Shown: in pieces, positions 1 to 10,124 of the stretch
Position numbering within the stretch: the stretch's first letter is position 1
Layout: every line of letters starts with the position of its first letter
Origin: Capsicum annuum
Taxonomy: Eukaryota > Streptophyta > Magnoliopsida > Solanales > Solanaceae
Direction: 5' to 3'
DNA: 64,000 nucleotides
NCBI RefSeq assembly: GCF_002878395.1
Contig: NC_061118.1
Coordinates: 128,050,776 to 128,114,775, forward strand
The notes under the pieces: generated by a model
What the model saw: only the letters and a program-made list of their open reading frames with translations
The model's database searches: none
Told to the model about the DNA's origin: nothing
Made by a program: the position numbers and the translations under genes

Positions 1-1593
1 CATAACTAGTGCCATGATCCAGCTCTTAAACATGAAAAATATATTTTTGGGCTCGACTACAAATGATGCTAATAAGGACGTTGTTATATTTGATGGGATT
101 TGCACTTCATATACGATCTCGGGGGTAGATCAGGAGGCATTTAGTTTTAGATTGTTCCCCTTCTCATTGATCGAAAATTATGGTTGAGGGAACTTCAAAA
201 AAGATCTTTCACCATATGGAATGAGTCATGAAAGTAATTTTTAAACCAATTCTTTCCTTCGACTAGGATATTACAACTTAAAGATATGATATATAATCTC
301 AGACAGCTTTTTTCTGAGTCAATATAAAAGGCGTGGTTCTGATTTAAGAAAACATTAGTTCTCAAGTATGGTATACAACATCACTTGAAGAGCATTTATG
401 AGATTCACTAGGAAAACCTACTGAGGTTTTAGACCCTATTTCTCTCACTAACTGAGGGTGGCATACTTAGGAGACTAAGAGAAGTATTTGTACATATGCT
501 ATTGGAGATTTCAATTACTAGAGAGCAGTTAATGAATTTGTGGCACAAGAGATTGCACAGCTGAGGATCAAGATTGGGTTGTTGACTAAACAATTTGTAA
601 CAGTGAGTTATTAAAAGGTAAATGCATTGGGTGCACAATGTTCATCCTCTAGTGTTTATGGGTCAGACTTATAGAAGAAGATAAACTATCTTGATCATGA
701 TGTGGCGGGTTTCCAAGCCTAAGGGAAAAAAAACAAGGTCAAAACTACTATGGTGATAGATACAAAAAATATAGTAGAGAGCATGATGGTGAGTGGAGAC
801 AAAAAGATGACTTTAAGGAGAAGGGCAATAGGTACATTCCATTGGGCCTTCATGATCCAGAATCAACGATGGAGGCAATGATGACCAAACTAGTGAAGGG
901 GCAAAAAAGTCTAGAGGCTAGCCTTGTGGAGATCAAGACTGGTATTTTAGGCATGACCCAAAATGTTAAATCTCATGCAACTACTATCAAACAGTTAGAG
1001 CATCAGTTTAGGCAGATGTTGGCTACATTAAATAAGAGGTAACAAGATATCATTTTGACCAACACAGTTCATAGTCCTCCTGGAATTAGTCATTGTCCAG
1101 ATATTTCCACAAGAACTGATGCCCTTATTGGTGATCTTCCTATGCCCATTACTAAAAAAGTCAATGAATTATAGTCTTACGATCGATGATCCACTTGAGG
1201 TAGAGTTTGATTAGCTTACATGTAGTGATGATGATTATGAAAGTGATGGCAATAATGATTGGTTCATTGATGAGCCCAATGCTAATGTGAAAAATAAAAG
1301 TATCACATCTTCCAAACATTTAGTAGAGAAGATAGAGAACCCTAAGGTAATCACTATTCCATTTTCTATTGGGCTTTTTAATATCAAGTAGGCTTTGTGT
1401 GATCTAGGATTTGGTATAAATTTAATGCAACTAGTGTATACAAGTTTTTTGGCATGGGTACACCTAAACCAATATCCATTAATCTATTAATGCCGGACTC
1501 ATCAACTAGTGTGTGTTTTGTGTGACGTAGAATTAAGGGTTGCATCATTTAAATTCCTAGTAGATTTGCAATACCCCAGATTTTTGTCGTTCA
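1..1593 (+). pseudogene. Tat/Athila-like gag-protease remnant, copy 1
   Basis: This is the left copy of a Ty3/gypsy Tat/Athila-type gag and start of protease, already inside gag at the window edge. The gag core lies at about 85-340 (FDGICTSYTISGV, then a degraded WLRELQ-type stretch). Positions 842-1042 encode the hydrophilic linker with SHATTIKQLEHQFRQ, a phrase typical of this gag family. At 1376-1425 the protease opening appears as NIK-stop-ALCDLGFGINLM, where active members of the family have an Asp-containing D-x-G motif. Many stops and frameshifts break it. The same structure, including the stop before ALCDL, recurs at 7879-10000. Assignment to the Tat/Athila branch rests on motif recognition; the clade within it is uncertain. 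Confidence 0.7.
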
Positions 1594-1728
1594 AAATTTC
1601 TGAAATTTTATCTACACTGCCCTAACCATGACTCATGATTTGAGTTGTAGGGAATTTTTGCGAGTCTTAAGGAACCCAATCATATCCTGGCTAGTATGAT
1701 GGCCTGGAGATTCTGCTATGGCTATGAC
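1594..1728 (+). repeat. Short LTR-like fragment between gag-protease and LTR
   Basis: About 130 bases of non-coding sequence with the motif ACTCATGATTTGAGTTGTA, an imperfect palindrome of the style seen in the chromovirus LTRs of this window. It sits between the broken protease and the LTR that begins at 1729. The second copy at 9994-10124 has it in the same place, so it predates the duplication. It may be the stub of a third LTR; I cannot assign its family. Confidence 0.45.
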
Positions 1729-2230
1729 TGAAACACCTAGATTTTGGACCCTTATAAAAATCTCTTGAATTGAGAATTTTGACAAAGATTCGGTTTAGGC
1801 ATACCACTCATTTACTAGTGTATGAGTCGTACCCTTCTACCCTTCCCTCTCATATGTTGAGTAGTATTGGTTGCTAGCATACTATCCAAGATATGACTTA
1901 ACCCCTTCATGGTCATATGTTAGGTAAGATTCATATCCTACCTAGTCATATAGAGGGTTGAACTTGAGATAGAATGGACTATTTTGGGTACAGACTGTGT
2001 ATATGGGTTAGGGTACCAATCGTTCCCTAGGATATGAGTTAGGTGTATAGTAGTCATACCTTGGGCCATGTATGTGTCCTTGGTGAAGCCTAGGGTATGA
2101 TTTTGGGTACCAGTTGTACCCTAGGATACAGTTTTGTTAATAAGTCATACCCTTATATGGGTTTAATTTCCACATTTTAGCTAAGCGTATTATGGTAATT
2201 TCCCACCCCAAAACCCCTAAGTTCCCTCAT

Positions 2231-2241
2231 TATATAATATA
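2231..2241 (+). promoter_or_regulatory. TATA-like box of LTR A1
   Basis: TATATAATATA lies about 500 bases into the LTR and about 90 bases before the telo-box CTAGGGTTT, a plausible core promoter position. The same box is kept in the LTR at 10125 (position 10628) but has decayed to TATGTAATG and TATCTAATG in the two right-hand LTRs (about 6230 and 14603). Promoter activity is inferred. Confidence 0.35.
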
Positions 2242-3204
2242 TTAGACTTCCTAAACATTTATTTTGGCAGATCAAAACATTCCAAAAACACATTTTATAC
2301 TTCTTTAATAAGATTGGAGGCTAGGGTTTCAAGGGTGTTTATCTAGAGCCAAAGAGGAGTCAAGTTTCTTGGTGGATCATCTTGTTTTGAGGCAAGTAAC
2401 TCCCTATCTTGTCAAATAACTCAAAAACAATGTATCTTTAACATGGATTAAGACTTGTAAATGATTATTTTGAAATCAAATGGTAATGGTTTTGTTACCT
2501 AATGATAAATAATGTTTGCTCTTGCCTTAACTTATGTTTATATATGTTTTTGGTGATAGTATGCACATGTGGGTGTTGTTGATTATTGTTTAAAAAATGG
2601 GTCGTGAGATACCCTAAGTTAGATTATTTCTACTTTTGTTTTGGTATTGATAAAAATGTGCCCTCAAGGAGTTTGTGAGAAAGTCTAAGAGAAATATCTA
2701 GTCACATGTTGTTACTATTTTGATTTAGGGCAATGGCCCAATAAGTTTGAATGTTTTTTAAATTATATTGAAAAGGAATTATTAACCATGTAACTAGTTA
2801 ATGTATGACATTGTTGGATTGTTGTCTAAAAAGGGATTAAAGTCCCTAAATATCAAATTGACTTGTGCTTGAACTAAAAATGTTGTATGAGATTGATAAT
2901 GAGGAATTAATGGTTTGTAGAGGTCTTGGTGACCATAAATTGAATGAATAGTAAGTTAACTCAAGCCATTGACCTATTAAAATATTTGAGTGAAAAATGC
3001 TTCCATGAAAACCTTGTGGTCATATATGGTGTTGAATTGGTTAAGTGGGTCAAAGTCCCTAAATGTTCAATTATTCAATAGCATAGAGTCCCTAAGTGTT
3101 GAAGAGAATTAATGTTAATGTATGGATAAAGGGTTGGAGTCCCAATGTTGACTAATGATAATCGCAACAGCTTATGGTTAAAGTCATCTGCCTACTAAAT
3201 GGCT

Positions 3205-3540
3205 TGTATTTAGAGTCCCTTTCTTAATGAAATTACTTGAGGTTAGAGCCTCCTTCTTAAATATGTCATCTTGTTGTTAGAGTCTCTTATCTAATATGGC
3301 TTGAGGTCAAAGTCCCTTGCTAAATGAAAATGCATGAGGTTAGAGTCCTATGCCAAATAAAAGGGCATGAGGTTAGAGTCTTTCTCTAAACAAAGATGTG
3401 TGTGGTTAATTTCCCTTGTCTAATGAAAATGTGTGTGGTTAAACTCCCTTGTCTAATGAAAATGTGTGTGGTTTAAAGTTCACTGTCCAATGGGATTGTA
3501 TGCGGTAAAAGTCCCTTGCCTAATAAGAAATGTTTGAATT
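3205..3540 (+). repeat. 33-bp minisatellite inside LTR A1
   Basis: About ten imperfect copies of a roughly 33-bp unit of the form GTTAGAGTCCCTTGCCTAAT followed by GAAAATGCATGAG. Matching arrays lie at about 11590-11910 and 15590-15905 in the sister LTRs. This copy has one more GTGTGTGGTTAA-type unit (about 3400-3480) than the others. Confidence 0.75.
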
Positions 3541-3640
3541 TATAAGTATGGAAGGACGGAGTCCTCCACTTTATGACTCATGATTGAATGCATCAAGAAT
3601 GTTTGTTAAGTCTTGTTTCCTTTGGCATGATATGAACATG

Positions 3641-3660
3641 TTATATATATATATATATAT
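3641..3660. repeat. (TA)n microsatellite in LTR A1
   Basis: An uninterrupted TA run of about 20 bases shortly after the minisatellite. The run is longer at the homologous sites 12008-12029 and 16007-16041. Confidence 0.9.
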
Positions 3661-3946
3661 GTTTGCCCCATGAATATGAGTGTGGTTGAATATGATGATG
3701 CTACTCAATTTTGAATGATGAATTTATTTTTCCTTATCCTTGAGTTACATGCTAGCATTCCAATCGCTAACCATCTCCAGATGTTATATCCCCATATGAC
3801 ATAGGGGATAAAGCTTCTCCTTCTCTCATACACAGTGATAGATATTTGGGTCGTTCATATGTTGACATTGAAGTGGTGAACTTCTATTTTTTGAAAGGCA
3901 TACATTTTATAGTCTCTTATCTTTGGTCATTGATATACGTAGACTT

Positions 3947-5460
3947 AAGTATAAGGAAACTTTGTGGATCAATAAAATGAACATCTCTAGGTTAGTTGTG
4001 TATATGCAGCAAATGGGTGAAGAAAATAGAAACAAGGTGAAATTTTAGAGATGCAAGGTAAGAGGTCTTGGTCTTCTGAGCTGAGTGGAGGCCAGGAGTC
4101 TTATGGTAAGTTGTCTAGGAGGAAAAATTGGGTGAGTGGTGATTCTCAGGACAGTGGGGCCCAATCAAAGATGACTTGACCTCCTAGTAGATTATATGGT
4201 CAACATTATCATGATGAGTGTTAGGAAGGGAAGAACATGTTTTTTAAATATAGTCAATTGGGTACATACTGCAAGAGTGCCCTTCACGAGTGGGTGCTTG
4301 GGCCTATAGGCCCCTATTTCTACCTCATCTATTCTTGTACCAAAGGGTGTTGTTTCTACTTCTACTTTTTTTGCTAGTACCAGCATTAGCTGTAATTTAT
4401 TATATGTACTTGCTACCCGCCAAGAGTATAATACATCTCCAGAAGCTGTTAAGGGTATATTGAAACTCTTTTTTTCTATGATGTGTATTCTTTACTTAGT
4501 ATAGAGTCCATCTCTCTTGCATGTGACCCTATCTGTCATTGTGTATTTCTATTTGGTTCCAAGTCATTCTAAATCTTTTTCTATTTCTTCCCTAATAAAT
4601 GACTCTGTAGTTATAGGAATCTATAAAGTGTGTGTAGTAGCTGTTGGTAGTAAAGGAACTCTTGTTTATTTTATAAAAGGTGGATATGGTTGATTTTGAT
4701 GTTATTTTGGGGATGGATTGGTTGCATTCAAGCTAAACTTCCTTAGATTGTCGGATCTGTAAGTTCATGTTTAAAATTTCCTAATAAGCCAGTCATTGTA
4801 TGGGAAGGGGGTCCCTTAGTGACTAAGAGGAGGTTCTTCTCTTATCTTAGATCCCGAAAGATGATCTCTAAAGGATGTTTATATCATTTGGTCTGAGTTA
4901 AAGACTTTAACTCAGGAGGTATTTCTGTAGAGTCTATTTTCATGGTTAGTGAATGTCCTGAGGATTCTCATTGATGACCTTCCTAGTACCCCAGTGGGGA
5001 GATTGAATGATGGCCTGGTCATGTCTCAAACACTTGTCCAAATTACCATTCCTTCTTCGTAGAATGATTCCAACAAAGTGTTTTCATTTTATTGCATGCA
5101 TAAGAGGGATGGTTTTCCCTATGAAAGTATAAGTGTAATTGGACTTGCCCTCGAGCATGAGTCCCATTCACCCAGTTATCCATGTCTTTATGTTGAGAAG
5201 GTGTACAGGTGATCCTTCATTGGCTATTTTCTTAGAGAATGTTGGTAGTTTGGACTCTTTGTCCTATTAGAAGGTCCTAGTAAATATCTTGTGTTGGCAA
5301 GTTCACCGATCATGAAAGAAATAGATGGCTTCGGTAACGGTTCTATGGAGGAACAAAATGTCCGAGGAAGCTACTTAGGAGGTGTAAGAGGACATGAATT
5401 CCAAGTATACATATTTTTTCCATCCCAAAAACTTATGCTTGAGAGATATATTAGTGTTCT
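3947..5460 (+). pseudogene. N1 chromovirus remnant: gag end, protease, chromodomain; pol core absent
   Basis: It opens inside gag: about 3975-4015 encodes NISRLVVYMQQ, the usual gag C-terminal phrase of Tekay/Del-like chromoviruses. A ruined CCHC knuckle follows (about 4185-4300), then protease-like sequence (about 4400-4870) with the catalytic Asp motif gone. From about 4900 a short RT-linker phrase passes directly, with no RT, RNase H or integrase core, into the 3' end of pol. A chromodomain-like tail is visible at about 5200-5440 (DSLSY, VTVLWRNK, EDMNSKYTYFF) with several stops. N2 at 12321-13830 has the same deletions. The element would be non-autonomous even if unmutated. Confidence 0.7.
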
Positions 5461-5728
5461 TGACTTGAGTTATGTCCTATTTAGGAAAGGGGGTTCAAGT
5501 CCCTAAATTTTTAAATGAACGAGTATCCTTATAGACAATGGGTTGAGTTCCAAAGTCAATAGAACAAATGGTTGGTCGGTGATGATCTTGGCATGTACAT
5601 TTACCTTATTGTGTACCATTGTTTTCTAACTTATCAAAAGGTTGGTTTGATGTGTAATAATGCCTTAACTTGTGTTTATACTTTCCTTACCCTTCATTCA
5701 AGGATTAATGATCCAAGTAAGGGAGAAT
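5461..5728 (+). other. N1 3' untranslated segment and polypurine tract
   Basis: Non-coding stretch after the chromodomain remnant, ending in the purine run AGTAAGGGAGAA (5716-5727) directly before the right LTR. It is the expected plus-strand primer site for reverse transcription. The N2 equivalent is at 14092-14104. Confidence 0.55.
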
Positions 5729-6383
5729 TAAAGCACCTAGATTTGGACCCTTAGAAAAATCTCTTGAATTGAGTATTCTCATCATGATATGATTTAGGCA
5801 AGCCACTCGTATACTAGTGTACGAGTCATACCCTTCAACCCTCCGCTCTCGTATGTTGATACCTTTGATTGCTATCATACTATCCTAGATATGTTTTAAC
5901 CCCTCTATGTCCATATAATAGGGTATGGGTTGTATCCTATCTAGTCGTAAAGAGTGTTGAACTTGATCTAGAGTGGATTATTTTGGGTATAGGTTGTTTG
6001 TAAGCATTAGGGTACCAATTATACCCTAGGATATGAGTCAAGTGAAGAGTATTCATACCTTGGGTAGTGTATGGGTCCTTAGTGAAGCCTAGGGTATGAG
6101 TTAGGGTACCACTTATACCCTAGGGAATGGTATGGTTAATGAGTCATATCCTTATACAAGTTCAATTTCTAACTTTTATCCAAGGGTGTTGTGGTTATTT
6201 CCCACCCAAAAACCCTTAAGAACCCTCACTATGTAATGTCTTGTGTCCTTTTAAACATTTATTTTCAAATATCAAAACATTCCAAAAACACATTGTACAT
6301 TTCTTCAACAAGATTGGAGGCTAGGGTTTCAAGGGTGTTCATCTAGAGGCAAAGAACAGTCAATTTTTGTGGTGGGTCATCTT
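5729..6383 (+). repeat. Chromovirus LTR A2 (right LTR of N1), truncated
   Basis: It starts TAAAGCACCTAGATTTGGA, a decayed form of the TGAAACACCTAG end, and keeps the 22-bp palindrome ACTCGTATACTAGTGTACGA (5805-5824, then GT). It follows its sister LTR at 14106 for about 650 bases, through the telo-box at 6321, and then stops at 6383, where Tat/Athila LTR-like sequence begins. About 70% of the LTR is missing. Confidence 0.7.
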
Positions 6384-7757
6384 ATGTGATATGACATGTT
6401 TTGGGTGTGTTTTCCAGAAAATCAAGTTTTGGATACTAAACTTAAGAAAAGGATGAAAATAGAAATTTTTGGCTACTTACTGAGGTAATTTTAGGTGTAT
6501 GTGCCACTTACCGGGTATAGGTGACCTAATTATGTATCAAAAATTGAAGTCTAGAAGCTTAGAAGCGCACAAAAAGACTCTGCACTTACCTATGTCAACA
6601 TATGGTTTGTATTTAGTACATACGATTTGTATGGGACCTAGGTATGTGCAGAGATCAAAAGTCTAGAGAGCTGTAGGATCTGTGCAGAAGTTCTACACTT
6701 ACCTAGGTCTACATACAATCAGTATATGGTACATACGTTCTATACGGGGCCTAAGTAAGTGGCCACCAACCTCAAATTTTGTTTTTAATTTAGGATTTGA
6801 TTTTTAGGGTTTCCTTGTATAATATATGCACACTTTTTATGTTTTCCAGTTAGGTAACCCACTCTTAACACTTAAAACTTATATTTTTTTTCCAAGATTC
6901 AAATTTGATCTTGGGATTGTTCTTGTGTTTACTTTGGTTGATAATTCAATTTTAGACTTTGAGTTTTAGTTAGTTATTCTTGTGATATTGTTTAATGTCT
7001 TCAATCATGAACTCTGTTGATCGTTTCATAAGTATGAGAGACTAAAACCCTTAGCTAGTGTTACAGGAACCATGGAATAATGATAAATTAGGGGAAGTGT
7101 GAAGTTGTTCTGAACTAGTACTTGTGCATGCATTGTATTATCTCTGGTTTGATAAATTTCCTAGCAGTTGGAAATGTTAAGATCCCTCCTATATTATTGG
7201 TACTTACTCCATAAGGGGAGTACTGACTAGGAAAAGATAATTACAATAGTAATTTAAAGGTTAACTCTTGATCTAGGCTGATCACTATTATCTATGTAAG
7301 ATAGTTATTTGCTATCTAATAAATTAAGACTCAAAAGGTAATAGTTAACTAGAATATAGGACAAGGATTAGTAACGCGACATACTGAGACTTAAAAGGTA
7401 TAGGATGAAATTCATCAATGAGTCCACAAGCTAGTTAATTGTACATAACCTATCAGATTCTGCATGCAAAGTCCTGGGTTGGTTCAGCAAAAGCATGATT
7501 AACAGATGTATTTGAGAAGTTGAGTGTAATGCAACTCTAGTGTTTATCTCTAACTATTTACAACTAATGTTCTATGTTATTCCTTGTTCTAGATTACAAT
7601 AACAACCCGTTATTTAATTTTTATTTTGCTCTTTTAATTCTACAGACCAGAGATATACACCCAAGTCTTCCCTATGGTTTGATCCCAACCTAGCTGGTTT
7701 ATTATACTTGACAGTGACCACTTTATCCTTAATTTATGGTGTATCTTGGGCATTACA
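6384..7757 (+). repeat. Tat/Athila-like LTR
   Basis: It runs from TGTGATATGACATG (6385) to CATTACA (7751-7757), directly before a tRNA-Asp-type primer site, so this is read as the 5' LTR of the element whose gag follows. It holds two related segments (about 6570-6660 and 6680-6770) with GCACTTACCTA and its inverse, giving a potential hairpin. No coding potential is seen. The start coincides with the duplication breakpoint, so the true LTR start is unproven. Confidence 0.55.
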
Positions 7758-7763
7758 AAATTA

Positions 7764-7780
7764 TGGCACTATTTCTGGGA
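7764..7780 (+). other. Primer-binding site, tRNA-Asp type (decayed)
   Basis: TGGCACTATTTCTGGGA resembles the tRNA-Asp-complementary site TGGCGCCGTTGCCGGGGA used by Athila/Tat elements. It lies six bases after the putative LTR end, and the gag remnant begins about 100 bases downstream. Confidence 0.55.
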
Positions 7781-9993
7781 AAGACGGTGTTGTGTTATTG
7801 ACGTTAGTAGGAGTTTGTGGGTATTTAACTTTTATTCTTATTTAGGTATAAATCAATTTATTCCTAACACCAAGAATCATGGCAGTCCCTTACTCCAGTG
7901 AATCTTAAACCAAAGAGACTACTATAGCCTAATCGTACGATGGCAGCCCCAATATGTGTTGGCAACTTAGAAGGGGTTCGGATGATCTCAATGTATTACG
8001 TCTACCTACTCTAAGTGATCCACTAATTATTACTGATAGATTGATAGAGTAGATTCTAGTAGAGGCTGCTAATAAGAGAAGAGAGGCTGAGAAAGCTCAT
8101 TTCGCTTAACAGGAAAAGCTAGCCAGGACAATAATAATAGTTGATCATCAATCACTAATCAATTATAATTAAGATAGAGTTAAAGAGATCAGGCTCGAGT
8201 GATCCTAGAATTCTATTACTTTCAGTTGTACCATTATGAGGAAATTATAGGTTACGTTAAGCATACATAAATAGGAGCTATCATTCCTCCTGTTCTTTCC
8301 CCAATGTGAAATTTGACATAACAAGTGCCATGATCTAATTCTTAAACTTGAAGAGTGTATTTTTGGGCTCGACTACAAATGATACTAATAAGGACCTTGC
8401 TATCTTTTGATGGGATCTGCACTTCATATACGATCTCGGGGGTAGATCAAGAGGCATTTAGTTTTAGGTTGTTCCTCTTCTCATTGATTGGAGAAGCTTC
8501 TTTATGGTTGAGGAAACTTCAAAAAGGATCTTTCACCACATGGAATGAGTTGTACAATTAATTCTTAAAGCAATTCTGTCTTTCGACCAGGATATTGCAA
8601 CTTAAAGATGCGATATATAATCTCAAACAGCTTAAGTCTGAGTCGATATATAAGGCATATTTTTTATTTAAGAGAAAGTAGAGTATAGTTCCCAAACTTC
8701 TAATTTTGGGGATAAGGTTATTGGAGATATTATAAAGAACCCAGAATATCAGTTCTCAAGCTATGGTATACAACATCACTTGAGAAGTATTTATGAGATT
8801 ATGCTAGGAAAACCTACTGAGGTTTTAGACCATATTTGTCTCACTAACCAAAGATGACATACTTGGGACACTAAGAGAAGTCTCTATAAATATGCTATCA
8901 GAGCTTTCGATAACCAGATAGTAGTTAATGAATCTGTGGCATAAGATAATACGCAGCTGAGGATCGAGATTGGGCTATTGACTAAGAAATTTGTAGTAGT
9001 AAGTTTTTAAAAGTTAAATGCATTTAGTGCATAATGTTCAGCCTCCAAACTTTATGAGTCAATCTTATAGAAGAAGATGAACTATATTGATCGCGAGTTG
9101 GTGGGTTTCTAAGCCTGAGGGAAAGGAAATGAAGGTCAGAAGTACTATGGTTATATATAGAGAAAATTTATTAGAGAGTGTGATGGTGATTGGAGACAGA
9201 AAGATGACTTCAAGGAGAAGGGCGATAGGTATATTCCAGTGGTCAGTCATAATACAGAATCGATGATGGAGGGAATGTTGACCAAACTGGTGAACGGGAA
9301 AGAAAGTCAGAAGGCTAGCCTTATGGAGATCAAGGTTGATATTTTAGGCATGACCTTAAAGGTTGAGTCTCATGCAACTGTTATTAAGCAATTAGAGAAT
9401 CGATTTAGGTAGATATTAGAAACGCTAAATCATAGGTAACAGGATATCATTTTGATCAACAAAGTTCAGAGTCCTCCTGGCATTAGTCATTATCTAGATA
9501 TTACCACTAGGAGTATTTCCCCTAATGGTGATCTACCTTTGCCCACTATGTAGAAGTCAAAGAATTATAGTCTTGTGATCGATGATCTACCTGAGGCAGA
9601 GTTTGAGAAGCTTACATATAGTGATGATGATTATGAGAGTTATAGCGGTGATGATTTGTTCGTTGATAAGCCTAATTCTCATGTGAAAAATGGAAGTACC
9701 ACTTCTTCCAAACTTTTAGTAGAGAAGATAGAGTACCCTAGGGCAGTCACTATTCTATTTTCTATTAGGCTTTTCAATATCAAGTAGGCTTTGTGTGATC
9801 TATGAGTCGGTATAAATTTGATGCAACTATTGTATACAAGTTGTTTGGGATTGATACACCTAAACCTATATCTATGAATCTGTTGATGGTTGACTCATTA
9901 ACCAGTGGGTGTTTTGTGCGATGTAGAAGTAAGGGTTGCATCATTTATATTCCCAGTAGATATGCAATACACCAGATTTTGGTCCTTGAAAAT
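7781..9993 (+). pseudogene. Tat/Athila-like leader and gag-protease remnant, copy 2
   Basis: A possible gag start ATG lies at 7879 (MAVPYSSES). The gag core is at about 8355-8660 (FDGICTSYTISGVDQEAF, ASLWLRKLQKGSFTTWNEL, then YNLKQLKSES). The linker (about 9200-9440) ends in VIKQLENRFR. An acidic region (IDDLPEAEFEKLTYSDDD) precedes the protease opening NIK-stop-ALCDL (9779-9802). A frameshifted protease continues as YKLFGIDTPKPISMNLL to about 9993, where it is cut by foreign LTR sequence. It is broken by stops and frameshifts. It matches copy 1 base for base in order, including the TAG at 9785-9787. Confidence 0.72.
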
Positions 9994-10124
9994 TTCTGAA
10001 ATTTTATCTACACTACCGAAACTATGACTCATGATATGAGTCGTAGGTAGTCTTGGCGGGTTTTAAGGACCACAATCATATCTTGGCTAGAATGATGGCC
10101 TGGAGATTCTGCTATGGCTACGAC
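9994..10124 (+). repeat. Short LTR-like fragment, second copy
   Basis: Equivalent of 1594-1728: the same ATGACTCATGATATGAGTCG motif and the same position between the broken protease and a chromovirus LTR. Its presence in both copies shows that this junction existed before the duplication. Confidence 0.45.

Larger units (their letters stand above)
1729..3946 (+). repeat. Chromovirus LTR A1 (left LTR of N1)
   Basis: It starts TGAAACACCTAG, a decayed TG-type LTR end. It holds a 22-bp palindrome (1806-1827), several GGGTACCA and CCTAGGATA modules, a TATA-like box (2231), a telo-box CTAGGGTTT (2321), a 33-bp minisatellite (about 3205-3540) and a (TA)n run. Homology to the LTR at 14106 stops at AGACTT (3941-3946); there it jumps straight into gag sequence without the normal LTR end or primer-binding site. 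Matching LTRs begin at 5729, 10125 and 14106. Confidence 0.75.

Noticed and set aside
842..1042. Small coiled-coil protein gene
   Set aside because: The sequence is the linker of the Tat/Athila-like gag, also present at about 9240-9440.
3205..3540. Regular repeats that could suggest a CRISPR array
   Set aside because: Units are contiguous and diverged without unique spacers, lie inside a plant LTR and recur in sister LTRs. It is a minisatellite.
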